From: Amoebidium appalachense
Lineage: Eukaryota > Ichthyosporea
Assembly: GCA_963693365.1 (NCBI GenBank)
Contig: CAVNZM010000005.1
Span: 6,014,001 to 6,078,000, forward strand
Length of the DNA: 64,000 nt
Direction of reading: 5' to 3'
Part shown: positions 1 to 35,266 of the stretch, in pieces
Numbering within the stretch: position 1 is the first letter of the stretch
Layout of the letters: every line of letters begins with the position of its first letter
Made by a program: the position numbers and the translations under genes
Notes under the pieces: model-generated
Told to the model about the DNA's origin: nothing
The model's input: the letters and a program-made list of their open reading frames with translations, nothing else
Databases searched by the model: none

Positions 1-696
1 AGGAAGGAAGTGTACGTATACTTGCGCTCGATCGCGAGTCATGTTTTGTCCACGTAAAAGCGTGTTAAGTACGTGTCTACTCATCGTGAGTCGTGTGTGT
101 ATGCACGTGTATGCATGCGGTCGCGTGCGTGCGTGCGTGTGTGTGTACATTTGTGTGTATATGATTCCGAGAGATGGGTGGCCAGAGAGAGCGTGTGTGT
201 CACCATATGCACCGTGACCTGTGTGTGTTTTTTCTGAACCTGCCTAGCCTAGTCACACTGGATATAGGAGGTCGCGATAGCCGGAACATGTACAAATCTT
301 TGCGTGATATATTATAGTTTGGCGAAACTTTGGCAGCTAGCTTAGCCTGTGAAAACAATTGCACATGTCTATGTAGTACACATACGAATCCACTAGTGAT
401 CGACCAGTGCGCTTTAGCTGTACGCGTTCGGAGCTGAGAGTGCACTGTTTACATGTTACATGCACACATGCGTACAAGCGCAAATGCCGGACGGGAACGA
501 GACCTGATATAGACAGGGGCCCGCAGTTGCTGTCTGAGCGGCTGTGTGGGTGTACGTGCACGTTTGATTCGAGTGATACGGCATATATGAGAGACGGCAT
601 GTGGATCCGGATGAGTGAGCCTCTCGCTCGACTCATGAGCTCGAGCTTGAGGGAGGGATCCGGAAGGGAGCTAATATTTGCGCTATCCCGGGTGCC

Positions 697-731
<35 letters not shown>

Positions 732-796
732 TGTGTGTGTGTGTGTGTGTGTGTGTGGTGGTGGTGGTGGTGGGGGGGGGGGGGTGGGGGGGGGGT

Positions 797-839
<43 letters not shown>

Positions 840-1604
840 ACTATATGCATTCGCAATGATATTGGCCGGAGAGGTGTGGGGTATAGGTGTTTCGCATATG
901 CTTGCAGAATATCTTCACGGGATTGAGTTAGTAAAATGAGATGTGCGTGCGCACGCATCTGGTGTAGGAGTACATGCATGTGCGCAAGCATGCGCATGCG
1001 CTGCTGTGTGTACATGTTCGTGTTTTTGTGTGTGTGGTGTTTTGTCTGTTGATGAATGCCAAGAAAGAAAGAGAAGGCGGGAGTCGCCGCAATGAAACGA
1101 CCAAGACCTCCTAATCATCGCATAATAACTTGGTTTGTGTAAACCACGGCCCTCTAGAATTACACCGCACGCGTGGTGTTGCCCAAGACTCAGCCTTCTC
1201 CGACCAGCGGAGAGGGGCAGAAGTTCACCCCAGATCGGGTTTGTTTTTTTCGCGCCAAAATCAAAGTCCTAGCATACGATTGGTCAGTTTTCGCGGCAGG
1301 ACACACCCTAGATCATGCTTCTCACAGCTTTGTTGCCTGGGGAGAGAGTCAAACACTCGGTTGTGCGGGGGTTTCGGTTTACGTATTCATATTTCAGTGT
1401 TCCGTGTTCCGTGTTTTCATAGTTGACGAATAGAGACTAACAACAAGGGTCTAATATTGCTCCTCTTTCAGCGCACCTACCTTGTGGTTGTTTATTCTCT
1501 GTCTCACATCATCCACGGTTCATTACCTTACTCTTTCTACTCCATTATTCTGCTCTCGCTGGTAAACCTCTCCGTTTACGTTATCATTTATTTTCAACGA
1601 AAAA
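1..1604. other. repeat-rich region upstream of RFC3
   Basis: No supportable gene was seen. The stretch has GT/TG-rich low-complexity DNA, a (GT)n tract at about 700-758 and a G run at about 771-838. The last 160 bases are T/C-rich and lead to a start codon in A-rich context (AAAAAATG) at 1605, so the RFC3 5' UTR and promoter probably lie here. No TATA box was recognised with confidence. Confidence 0.5.
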
Positions 1605-12102
<10,498 letters not shown>

Positions 12103-12248
12103 TTTTAAAATTGTATATTATCCGCTGTGGTATCAAGGTGCTTTAATACTATGTGAAGATTTTTATCCGTGCCCATAGAGGTGTGTCATTGATAAATAGT
12201 TCCAGTATGGTGGCCGTCTAGACGTATCTTAACTATTTTTATCCATTG

Positions 12249-12294
<46 letters not shown>

Positions 12295-12392
12295 ACACAC
12301 AAGAGGAAGGGAGGGAAAGAGGGGGGGGGGGGATAATATCACCTCTGCCAAACACCAAAGACCGTGTTGTTGACTTGTTGATGTTGGTAGTT

Positions 12393-12398
12393 TTTATT
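12393..12398 (-). terminator. candidate polyadenylation signal AATAAA for the convergent exonuclease gene
   Basis: TTTATT on the + strand reads AATAAA on the - strand, about 517 bases past the stop at 12915. With the RFC3 signal at 12570 this predicts roughly 180 bases of 3' UTR overlap. Confidence 0.4.
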
Positions 12399-12569
12399 AC
12401 GACAATACAAAAAAATCTTTCTACACATGTACGACACTGTGTTATTGTCACCATAAAACCACGAAATAGTCGACGTTTTGTTGCTTTGGTTTTGTGTTAC
12501 ATATTTGCATTCACATACTCGAAGGGGAGGGAAAGGGAAACACTATCCACGCAAACCAACCAAAAACAA

Positions 12570-12575
12570 AATAAA
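12570..12575 (+). terminator. candidate polyadenylation signal AATAAA for RFC3
   Basis: AATAAA lies 468 bases after the RFC3 stop codon in A-rich sequence. It would make RFC3 transcripts overlap the 3' end of the convergent exonuclease gene. Confidence 0.45.
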
Positions 12576-12914
12576 TGGCACTCTTAGATACTTAGAGTCT
12601 ATGAATCTGCGACAACCTCTTGAATTTTTGCGCGCAAACGTGAAAAAAGCACACATCACAATGTACACGCAGAAGGCATACACACACTTTCAAGCACACA
12701 TGTGCAAAACTGCGACACCTCTCCTTCCCTTAGTATTAACGTAACTTTCTCGATTAAGCAGTTAGAGCATTGCAAAGAAAGCTAAAACAACCGAGCTAAG
12801 AAAGCTAAAACAACCCAGCTACGATAATGCAGTAAAGTTATTAACAAACAAATCATGTGGTAGATTATTACCTCAAGCCTATCAATCACACAATCCAAGA
12901 AAGGGTCGCCCTCT

Positions 12915-14225
12915 CTATGTCAAAGTTAGGTTGTGCTGTTGAGCGGGTGGTCGGTTTAACACGTGCGTATTGGTGGGTGCCATATACAGTTGGTATATGT
13001 GTGAGTCGTGCTTGCATGCATCCCCATTTTCGGCCGCCAACCTACACTGCAAGCCCGTAGATCGAGCAAGCGCCTGACACCTCCGCACCCACCCAACCCC
13101 ATAGACCAAAACGCTCGCTTCAAGCACGATCGCACCAGGAGCGGCTATCATTGGCTGGTTGAAATCCGATTGACCATTTATGGCAAAATTTTCTACCGTG
13201 GATGTCGTGGTGGGCACAAACACATTTTGTGGGTGTATGATGATTGGACGATTCGGCGAAACTTGGCCAATCGTCTGCGCCGTATCACCGACGGCTCCAT
13301 TTTGATTGGCAGGCGCTCCCTTTTCGGCATTTCCCCGCACCTGTTTTGCGCTATTTGATTGGTCCTTTCCATCCAACGTAACTGTGTCGTTTTTCTCATC
13401 GCCAATCTCACTCTTCTTCTCTCCCAAGGCATCCCTTACGTTCATTGGTTCCTTATCACTCGCTTCATTATTCGGAACCAGCGCCGCGGCGGGAACAACC
13501 GGAGTCTTGGGGGCCGCCGCCGCCTTCCTAATTGGGGTTGTTGTGCCATTGCCGTTCTTCCGATTGGTGCCTTTGGGCGTAAGGGCTACTCCATCGTCAG
13601 TAATCGACACTCGATTACGTGCGATTTCGCTAGAATTCGTCGCAATCGCCGCAATCGCCACGGGACTGTTTTGCGTTTTTGTTCTGCGCGCGGGAGTGGT
13701 GTTGGTGCTAGTGGTACCGGTGGTACTGGTGGCGTATTCACGCGGCGGCGGAGTGGCTGTTTCTGATTGGACGCTGGGGAGCACGTGGGCGTTTGAGGCA
13801 GCCCATTGGTGGATTGTCATGTTGCAGTTTGCGACAATGTCTCTGCTGATGTGCCTGTGGGAGGAAGAGGGGGTGTCAGAAGTGTTTTAAACTGACAAAA
13901 GGAGGGGAGGAGCAAGCGGGGGAGCATCACCCGATTCAATATGGAAAAGTGTGTGTGTGTGTGGGTGTGTGGGTGGGTGGGTGGGTGAGTGGTTGGGTGG
14001 GTGGGTGGGTGGGGGAGGGGGGGAGGGGGGGGAAGGAATGGGGGAGGTTGTTCTTGTCAGCTACCGCCTCTAAAAGGTTGAAATTATGTGTCAACGGATA
14101 AGCTACACCAGCCCCCTTCCCTCAAACATGAATACACGTCATAAGCATGAGCATAAGCATGTATCCTGTGTAGTTTCTTTTCTTTTCCTGTGTATTTTTT
14201 TTTTTTTTTTTTGGTGTGTGTGTTG

Positions 14226-14266
<41 letters not shown>

Positions 14267-14400
14267 GGGGGAGTGCTATACAGAGTTGGAAATATGAATG
14301 CACACAAGGGAGAGCACGATGCAGCTAAAGACAGACTAACAAAACCGATCAGATGCTTCTATACACACGCGCGCGCATGTGTGTGTGCGTGCGTGCGTGC

Positions 14401-14466
<66 letters not shown>

Positions 14467-14822
14467 ATGCATGCACGCGCGTGGTTTGTGTGTGTGTGTG
14501 TGTGTGCACGTGTGCTCCTAAACACGTGTGGGCATGCCTATTTGTACGTTTGTGCATTTCTTTTTTTCAAGAATTTTTTAAGGGAGGGGGGGGGGGGGGG
14601 GGGGGGTTACATACACAAGCACCTCATTGAGTGCAGTGACATCACCAAGTGCATTGTGAGCCATCTGATTGGTCACGCCAAGCGCACGTGTCACAGTGTC
14701 CATCGAATGACTGCGCCTGCCGTTTGCGTTGACCAGAATTGGATACACTTGCCGGCAGAGCTGTGTGTGGTGTATTGGGGAGGGGGGGTGGGGGGAGGGG
14801 GAGGGGGGTCAGAGATATGTTT

Positions 14823-14874
<52 letters not shown>

Positions 14875-15141
14875 GGGGAGGGTTGGTGGAGGAAGGAGGG
14901 AGAGAGAGGGGAGGGGAGGGTAGGGAAGAGAATGTTGGTTTTCATTGCAGTCGATGTGGCCGTGGGGTTGAAGTTGGGAGACGGGAAAAGGGTTTGCAGA
15001 GGGAGGTGGGGGGGTGGGGTGGGGTGGGGGGGGGGGGGGGGGGGGGAGGGGGAGGGGGGCCATTTAAGACGTTCTGCAGGTACCAGACAAAACAAATTTA
15101 GTATCAGAAATGTGTTTTTTTTTCTTTTTTTTTTTTTTTTT

Positions 15142-15172
<31 letters not shown>

Positions 15173-15481
15173 GAGGGGGGGGAGGGGGGAAGTTTCTCTA
15201 TCAAAATACCACTCTATCCTACTCAATTCATCGTACTAAGTCGCCAGCTTTCGATCACTCCTGACTGACACCGCAATTGCCTTCCCCCCCTATCCCCCTC
15301 CGCCCCCTCCCCCACTCCCCGCTCATCCCTTCCACCTCTCCCATCAACCCTTCCCAGCCGTACTTACCCAACTCAGCCCCACCCGCCCACACACCAACCA
15401 CCTCAAACACGCCTATATCCCACAACCCACAGTACAGAAGGGGAAGGGAACACGACAGTGGTAGAAGGTGTGCTTGTGTGT

Positions 15482-15551
<70 letters not shown>

Positions 15552-15555
15552 TGGT

Positions 15556-15609
<54 letters not shown>

Positions 15610-16438
15610 AGAGTGGAGGTGGGGGGGGGGGGTGATGGTGGTGGTGGTGGTGGTGGTGGTTGATGTGGGGGGAGGGGTGAGGGGGGGAGGAGGAGGGGGG
15701 AGGGGGGGGGGGGGGGTAGCCCTTACCATTAAACTGTCAGCAAACCGCCAGTTTGCCGGTGCATCAGCGTCATGTCTGTCCAGCTCGTGGACCAGCAATC
15801 TCTCATCATACGAAATGCCGTTGTGTGCTATGAGAAGAGGGACACACCCAGGAGGGGTTCTATCCTCAACAAACACAACCACCTTTTCCCAAACAACGGG
15901 GAAAGGGGGAGAGGAACGGACCATTTGGTTTGTGATGTTGTGAATGTGGCTGTTGGTGATTTTCACACCTGGGTTCACAAACGAGTCGAAGAAGGCGGAA
16001 AATTCAGAATGATTTGAGCAAGATGCAGCTTCCGTTTTCCCTCTTTCCTCGGTTCCCTCGGCAGAGAGGTCAAGGCATCTGGATACCGTGCTTTCCATCG
16101 GTGCTGAGATTTCGTTACCATTTTTCCGTGTATTTTCCCCGCCTTTCTCCAAACCTATTTTCACCCGACCAGGTGTTACGTCTAAGGTCGTAACTGCTGC
16201 GGAATTCGCGTTCGACAAATGTGTGATATTGAGTGACGATGTAAGCTCGTCCACCAGGTCAACTTTCTCCAGAGATTCATTAAGAACATCTCTATTCGTA
16301 AGGGTTGCACTTCTGGGTGTGACATCTGACTCGTAAATTGCTATTTGGATGATTCTATCTTTGCGCTTGTTCAAGCCCGTTGCTTCCAGATCCCACACGA
16401 AGATTTTTGTATAGTGGGTCCGCACCGCAGGCTAAAGG
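12915..16438 (-). CDS. DEDDh-family 3'-5' exonuclease with long disordered C-terminal region (gene model partly uncertain)
   Basis: Exon 1, about 16438-15727, has the first acidic motif WDLEATG, a Ser/Thr/Glu-rich insert of about 90 residues, HNITNQMV, and the second Asp region [12 protein letters not shown]. Exon 2, 14760-14611, joins in phase (DSLM / LCRQVYP) and supplies [12 protein letters not shown], with the last His and Asp of the DEDDh set. The fold resembles RNase T / TREX / PML-exonuclease proteins. A third open exon begins after the acceptor at about 13852 and runs to TGA at 12915: about 310 low-complexity Ala/Thr/Asn/Pro residues, then a Cys-x-Ala..Cys..Cys-x-His cluster that could bind zinc. 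Its frame does not match exon 2 directly. Read in exon 2's phase, the protein would stop at 13738, so an unseen exon or a short alternative C-terminus is needed. The start is also unresolved: ATGGCCGG at about 16446 is out of frame with WDLEATG. Confidence 0.75.
13960..14040 (+). repeat. (GGGT)n / G-rich minisatellite
   Basis: GTGGGTGGGTGGGTGAG-type repeats followed by G runs, in the presumed intron of the - strand exonuclease gene. On the sense strand this is CCCA repeat. Confidence 0.7.
15482..15607 (+). repeat. (GT)n microsatellite in exonuclease intron 1
   Basis: About 125 bases of GT repeat with one GTGGTGTGTAT interruption. It is (CA)n on the sense strand of the exonuclease gene. Confidence 0.9.
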
Positions 16439-16446
16439 TCCGGCCA

Positions 16447-17451
16447 TTTTCCTTCCTTCCTCAAGAGGAGCCTAACCAGAACGTAATTGAATAGAAGGAA
16501 CTAAGAAGAAAGCGTTTATGTAAATGCATAAGCTAGTAGTGAAATAAGCATGGGCATGGTACTGGATCACAGAAGGAAGTCCAGAATCGAGGTGCATCAG
16601 TTTCCTGTAAAAACGTATGCATCCTTCTACTTCACTCACTCCTACTTTCGAACACCTCCAAAAACCCACCGGCCCATATATTCACTCTACATTCTTCACA
16701 CTGAAAAACGGGCCTTCTTTTATACTTCGCTGTTGCCTCTGTGCCTTCAGCACTGCCTTGACTTGAGCAGGCTCCGAACGTGAACTGCTTACGTCACGTC
16801 TAAGGCTCTTAGCCGCTGTTAATTGGTTTAAAAAGGCCCGCGTACAACCAATTCCGCCAATCACCGCGCTCTGCAATAATTGAACTTCATACACAACTTA
16901 GTATATAAAGTGTGTACGCGTGCTTGGTACTTATTATAAGTTAGTACAGTACACACACACGACAGATATGATATATACACATATAACTACAAAAGCACAC
17001 GCACACGCACACCCACAAAAACGTGCACACACTCACACTCACACACAATTCTCCTACTTAAGCTTAGTGCACATATTCCACGGCACGCTCCGGCTCATTG
17101 TCTATGACGTCATCAAAAAGGTTGAAGCCAATCACAATTCATCTCAGAGAAAAAGCGCGCGAAACTCCCCCGCTCTGAGACTCTCGGAGTTGCAAGTCCA
17201 GTTTTGGGGCCATTGCTTTACGCTAGCCGCACCATAGATTCTGACTGAAGTGCGCTTGCTTCGCCGTTGAAGTTCTACGAAGGAAGCAACACAAAATACT
17301 ACGTCTGTGTGGCACGTGTGTGGCAGTTTTTACGCACGTATACACGTAACTAAGTAGATACGTGTAGTGTGAGCACGTGTGTGGTGTAACCGTTTAACAC
17401 GAACATTTGCTTGTACTATTCACACAACAATCTTTCTTATTCTCTAGGAAA
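16447..17451. promoter_or_regulatory. divergent intergenic region between the exonuclease (-) and RNASEH2A (+)
   Basis: About 1 kb separates the two outward-facing genes. It holds several CCAAT/ATTGG boxes (about 16818, 16849, 16857 and 17127), a short CA-rich patch at about 16960-17045, and a T/C-rich acceptor (TTCTCTAG) at about 17440-17448 just before the RNASEH2A ATG, suggesting a 5'-UTR intron. No TATA box was called. A shared promoter is an inference. Confidence 0.45.
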
Positions 17452-26630
<9,179 letters not shown>

Positions 26631-26716
26631 TTGTGAGAGTGTTGCCTGGGACAACTGCAGCTCGGTGTAAAAGGGCATCTGAAGGTGCCAGAAGTGGAAG
26701 CATTCACAGAACCGTC

Positions 26717-26776
<60 letters not shown>

Positions 26777-27009
26777 GGCTACACTCCTCACACACGCACA
26801 CATGCAACACATGCAGACATACACACACCCACACCCACACCCACACACACTCATGCACACACACATGTACAAGCATGCAAACGCTGCACACACACACATG
26901 CATATACACATGTACAAGCATCCACATCCTGCACATGCACGCCTGGCTTCCACACAGACACGTATACACAACTCTTCCGCCCTTCCCCCCCCCCCCCCCT
27001 CCTCACACA

Positions 27010-27107
<98 letters not shown>

Positions 27108-28495
27108 CATACAGTGGGTGAAAGGCAGCTCCCCCAATGCCAAACACCGTCGTTTTTGGCATTGCGCCCGATGCTCTGGGCAACTGCAGAAGAACGAGGT
27201 GATACGGTGGTCCACCCACCCGCCTATTTACTTCATTCTTGCACACAGGCAAACACACTATCCACACAGATACGCCGACACCACACACACACACATACAC
27301 ACACACCCGCACGTACACCCACACCCACGCCCGTACGCCAACACGCATGTATGCATGCATGCACGCACACAGGCACACACACATGCACACCCACCCACAC
27401 CCACACACCCACACGCACACACACACAGAAGTAGAGGCTTCGCCCAAACCGTCACAAATAATTCTTCCGGCCCTTTTGTTATTTTCCCCGCCCACTCACC
27501 CCCCCCCCTGTCCCCCCCCCCCCCCCTCCCCCCCCCCCCCCCCCCCACACACACACACCCACCCACTCACCCTCCATGCACTACCCGCAAAGTCTCTCTC
27601 TCTCTCTCTCCCCCCCCCCCCCCCCCCCCCCCCTCCCACCATTACTCTGACCACCACCAGCATCGACCACTTGCTCACAACGGATAGGATACACACACAT
27701 TGCCTAACATAATTGCCGCGCCCATCTGCTCAACGACCCACACCAAACCCATGTACACCCTTGCCACGTATGGCCACGGTCCCGAATGCCCTCCAATAAC
27801 ACATAAGCCAGCTCTGCCATCCACCTGCCACCTCATAGTTCCTATGCACTTGTAGGTGTAGGAAGAGGAGCAGTAAGAGGATTGTAGGAGGGTGTGTAGA
27901 GGGTGTGTGTGTGTGTGTGTGTTTGGGTGGGGGGGGGGGGAGGGGGGAGGTGGGGGGGGATGGAGGGATGCAATCGTGCTGTTTCTTCAGCCTTTGAAGG
28001 GCCGGGGGGGGGGGGGGGGGGGGGGGGTAGGCAGACGTGGGAATAGAATAAGGGCGTGTCCTTGTTCCTCCAGTCATAGATGGTTGTGTATGTGTGCTTG
28101 TGCGGGTGCGCGCATGCGTGTATGTGTGTGTGGGGAGGGCGGGTAAGGGGGGGGAGGAGGGGCGGAGCAGGGAGGGGGGGGGGGAGATGCACACTTGTTT
28201 TCAACAGTCACACAGTATAAAGGAAAGGAAGGTGGGGGAAGGGGGGGGGGGGGGGGGGGGGGGAGAAGAGAGGGGTGGGAGAGAGAGAAGGGGGGAGGGA
28301 GGAGGAGAGAGAGAGAGAGAGAGAACGAGCGAGAGAGAGAGGCGGCGGGGGGGGGGGGGGGGGGGAGAGAGAGAGAGAGAGAGAAAACGAAAGGGGGGAT
28401 AGGGGAGGAGATAAAGAGAGAGCGAGCGACAATCGAGGGGAGAGAGAGAGAGAGAGACAGACAGAAAGACAGAGAGAGAGAGACAGAATACTATG

Positions 28496-28497
<2 letters not shown>

Positions 28498-28585
<88 letters not shown>
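28498..28585 (+). repeat. (GA)n microsatellite
   Basis: About 88 bases of GA repeat within a larger purine-rich region (about 28200-28620), probably intronic to the unidentified - strand gene. Confidence 0.85.
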
Positions 28586-28594
<9 letters not shown>

Positions 28595-28952
28595 AGAGCG
28601 AGAAAGAGAGAGAGAGAGAAGAAAGATGCATACTCTTTAGGCCTCAGGAGAAGGAGAAAAAAAGGGGGGGAGGGGGTTTAAATTACTATTTGTCCCAAGC
28701 CTGTTGGGGATGGGGGAGGTAGGGGGGGGCAGGGTGGCGGGGGGGGGGAGGGGGGGGGGGGGGTTTGAGGGAGATGATTATTCGTGTGCTCCAAGTCATG
28801 AAAAAGGGGGGGGGGGGGAAAGGGGAAGCAGGGGGGAGGGAGGGAGCGAGTGGGGGGAGGGGGGAGGGGTGGTTGTGGGGAGGGGAAGCAGGGGGGAGGG
28901 AGGGGAGGGGGAGAGGGGGGAGGGGGGGGGGGGGGGGGAGGGGAGGGGTTAC

Positions 28953-29055
28953 CGGTCGTGCCCCAAGTTGTTGCCACTGCAATATGATGCAGTCCTCGCT
29001 AACCCAGTCCTCGAACACGACCGAGCCGTTGTGGTAGTAAAGCAAAACCATACTC
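28953..29055 (-). CDS. internal exon of an unidentified minus-strand gene
   Basis: Read on the - strand, the acceptor GCTTGACAG is followed by an open exon of 103 bases encoding SMVLLYYHNGSVVFEDW then VSEDCIILQWQQLGARP, ending at a GTAACC donor just before a C run. The same donor-then-C-run layout is seen in other genes of the window. No family was recognised. Upstream, 29108-29280 has a T-rich acceptor and another possible exon. Downstream on the - strand, short open pieces with splice-like flanks occur at about 28020-28080 (WRNKDTPLFYSHV), 27730-27850, 27430-27465 (RIICDGLGEASTS), 27115-27200 and 26635-26690 ([11 protein letters not shown]). Whether they belong together is inference. Confidence 0.45.
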
Positions 29056-29774
29056 CTGTCAAGCATCACATCAGATAGACCACGTTATGAAGTCTGATAA
29101 GGACACCTCACCTACTCTTTTGTGTCGTAGTATACCCCCCCAACCCCACCCCCCCCACCCCACGCACTTTCTCCCCTACCCTTTTAACTCTCCCCAAAGT
29201 TTTTTCAAAGGTGGGTAACGATAACATGCCCCTCAACGGCAATGCGGTCTGGGTGGCACCATTGAGCTTTAAAAAAAATAAAACAAACCTCCCAAAAATC
29301 ATCTTATTTGCAATTAAGTACATGTGAAGATGCTCTGATATCACTTTTTGATACCTTTAGCACTTCCGCCTCTGCTTTTGAAGTGAAAAAAATGAAACAG
29401 CCCCGGTTGATTTTTTACACGCATTCTCTTGGCATATTCGGGCGGGCGATAATATGCCATATTTGGAAGGCGACCTTTCGTCCGGTGAACCTACATCTGT
29501 GACCCCCGGAGTCCCCCCCCCCCCCCCAATAACTCGAAACTAGAATTCGAACCCTGTCAAAATCTGCTACTCAAATCATAAATGGTCGTATACCAATACC
29601 GTTTTCTAATTGGCTCTTTTTCCCGCCAATATTTGTCAATAGCAACATTCGCAACCTCAGGCAGTCTGAAAAGCTTTTTCACGACTTGACTACACACAGA
29701 GTCTACCTTCCTCCCATATTCTTATTACAATCAATTGATATTACCTCTCCACTTTCATTCTATAACCTTCAAAC

Positions 29775-31891
29775 ATGGCACCGAAAAACCTAGGCCTAAA
29801 CAAGGAGGAGGAGATGTTAGCGCTGTTCAACGCCATAGGCATAAGCAAAGAAGAGTTTATCAGAGACCCCAACCGTGCCTTCCAGCTCCTACACTCGGAT
29901 GACCCGGAAATTGAAGCCATCATTGAAAAATTTCACAGTAGTCTCGAAAAACCGAAGGACCTGGAATCGAAAACGGTGGAGGAACTTGCAAAATTACCAT
30001 AATCTGAGCGGGATGAATGGTTGATTAGCTACACGGACACGTACGGAGAGGGGCTGTATCTGGTTGTTTGCTGTGCCACGGCCAGGTGGGGGTACAGAGG
30101 TGCGGGGGGGATGATGAGCACAAACGCAGCTGAAAAATCTTCCAATCACCTTCGCAACGGTTGATGAGTTGATCAAGGAGGCCTGCTTCTACCCGGCGTG
30201 CGGGGAGCCAAGGCGCCCCACTCACCTTGTTTTGGCTGCGCGCATGTCCTACCTCTTTAACGATTTCCAGAAATACTGCAAGAAATTCAACGTAACTACT
30301 ACGGAACAGGACACACCGGAAGCTGCACAATACAACTGTGCTCAAGTGGGAACCGATCCGGAGGGGGAAAACAATACCCATCTGCGTAAGCCGACGGAAC
30401 AAGAAGAAAGGGCCATGATTGCCAAGGAGGAAGGGAATGACGCGTTCAGAAGGGGGGAATGGGAGAAAGCGGCTGAACATTACACGCGAGGGCATCAATG
30501 CAGTTTTGGGCTGCGACACAGATAGGTGCTCGAGACTGCTCAGCAATCGTTCTGCATGTTTCTTGAAAATGGAGAAGTACGAGGAGGCACTTCAAGACGC
30601 ACTGACTTGCACGGCACAGGACTCAAAGTGGGAAAAGGGGTTTATGAGACTGGCTCTTGCACGCGGGGTATGTGTTATGTTGTGCCGGTATGGAGGGGCG
30701 GAAATGGAGAGGTTAGGAGGGAAAAAAGAGAACCGGGGGGTGGGGGGGGGGGGGGGGGGGGCGTATGTGTGTGTCTGTGTGTGTGGGGGGGGGGGGGGGA
30801 GGGGGGAGGGGAGGGGGGCAATATGTTTTTTTTTTGGCGTGTGTGTGACACTGTGTGTGTGCTTGGGCAAGTGTGTGCTTGGGTGCATACTAGAGTATGA
30901 TGGGAGGCAGCCTTCAAGATTGTGTTGTTTTTCTTTTGCCTGTGCATATGCTGGGAATAGAGGGGAAAAGGAAGTGAGGGTATCTTTGGGGGGATCCGAG
31001 AAAGTGGGGGGAGGGGAGGGGGGTACAAAAATGACCTAAGATCACAAGGAGTGGTGGGGCACTCTTCTTCCCCCATCCCCCCGCCCCCAACCCCACTCCC
31101 CCACCCCTCCTCCCTCCTTCTCGAACTAGTCACTGGCACGAGTTTTTTGGATACCTTAGCATGGCCCGCGCACCTGATGGCCTTGTTTCTTTGTCTGCTT
31201 GGACATTATGCGCTCCTGGTACATGGATGGCACTTCATGCATGCATGTGGCCTCGGTGTGTGGATGCTAATAGTAGCGTGCGCTGTTCGTTGCTGCCAAT
31301 CGTATGGTCTCGTAACGTGCTGTATGGGCACATGTACTCAACCCTTTCTACTTACAATGCATACTCGATCTCTGTCTGTGCGCTTTGCAGAATCTGCATT
31401 ATGTTGGACTACGTGGGCGTGTAATTCGTCCACTGTGATAAGATACTCCCCCCCCCCCCCCCCCCCCTTCTCTCTCTCCCCCCCCCCCCCCCCCCTCCCT
31501 CCCTCCCCTTTCCTCGCTTTCTCTTTTCCTGGTTGTCCCTTTCATTCTCCTGTACCACTTTCTGACCTCCCCCCCCCCCCCCCCCCCCCCGTCCCCCCCC
31601 TCTCTCCTCTTCTTTCACTCTTCTTTTCTCCATGTCCACCCCTGCTCTGCCTCTGCACACGTGCCTTTTCTCCCTCCCCTTCCCCCCCCCCCCCCTCTCG
31701 CTCTCCCCCCTCCCCTCCCCCCCCCCCCCCCCCCCTCCCCCCGCCCCTCTCCCCGCCAGCGGCCGCTCTCCCATGCACGCCCTCGTAGCTCCAGCCCTTT
31801 CCGCATACTCTTTATGCGTGAATTTGCACTCTGCATTATGTTGTCCGTCATGAATGTGGACTTCGCGCTCCACAACACATTCTAACCCATC

Positions 31892-31962
<71 letters not shown>

Positions 31963-32107
31963 ACCTCCCCATTCTCTCCTACCTGCAGGCACTTGGACAC
32001 CTCGAGGATGAATTGATGGCGTGGGCAGAGGCATGTCGGTTGGCCCCAACAAGGAATATGCGGAGAGATACAGGGAGACAAAACGCAGGTGTGCGGGCAA
32101 AATGTAG
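29775..32107 (+). pseudogene. TPR-repeat protein gene, probably decayed
   Basis: ATG at 29775 opens a 75-codon frame (MAPKNLGLNKEEEMLALFNA) stopped by TAA at 30000. An open stretch in a second frame (about 30118-30525) carries TVDELIKEACFYPACGE and the first TPR helix KEEGNDAFRRGEWEKAAEHY. The TPR continues in a third frame (SRLLSNRSACFLKMEKYEEAL..) from about 30489 to the donor at 30667, as if one G were added in a GGG. A further exon, 31989-32088, continues the TPR (ALGHLEDELMAWAEACRL), then seems to need another one-base shift to read NKEYAERYRETKR. The first shift could instead be a short intron (29976-30129 keeps phase), leaving two single-base lesions. TPR proteins usually act as chaperone or complex adaptors. 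Sequencing error cannot be excluded, but the other genes here are clean. Confidence 0.65.
31796..31885 (+). mobile_element. SINE-like 3' fragment
   Basis: Family 3' end (ACTCTGCATTATGTTGTCCGTC-type, GAATGTGGACTTCG, ACACATTCTAACCC) followed by a C run and then an A run, in the intron of the TPR pseudogene. Confidence 0.6.

Positions 32108-35266
<3,159 letters not shown>

Noticed and set aside
131-140. RFC3 as a dead ATPase because Walker B reads HETD
   Set aside because: The small RFC3 subunit varies at this motif in other eukaryotes (TEVD in human), so this is not evidence of gene decay.
13960-14010. (GGGT)n resembling a telomere-like repeat
   Set aside because: Short, irregular, internal to a gene region and merging with general G-rich repeats.
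30000-30002. TAA in the TPR gene as a reassigned sense codon
   Set aside because: TAA ends the S26-like, adducin-like and two-exon genes at their expected positions; TAG and TGA also act as stops. A lesion or a short intron explains it better.
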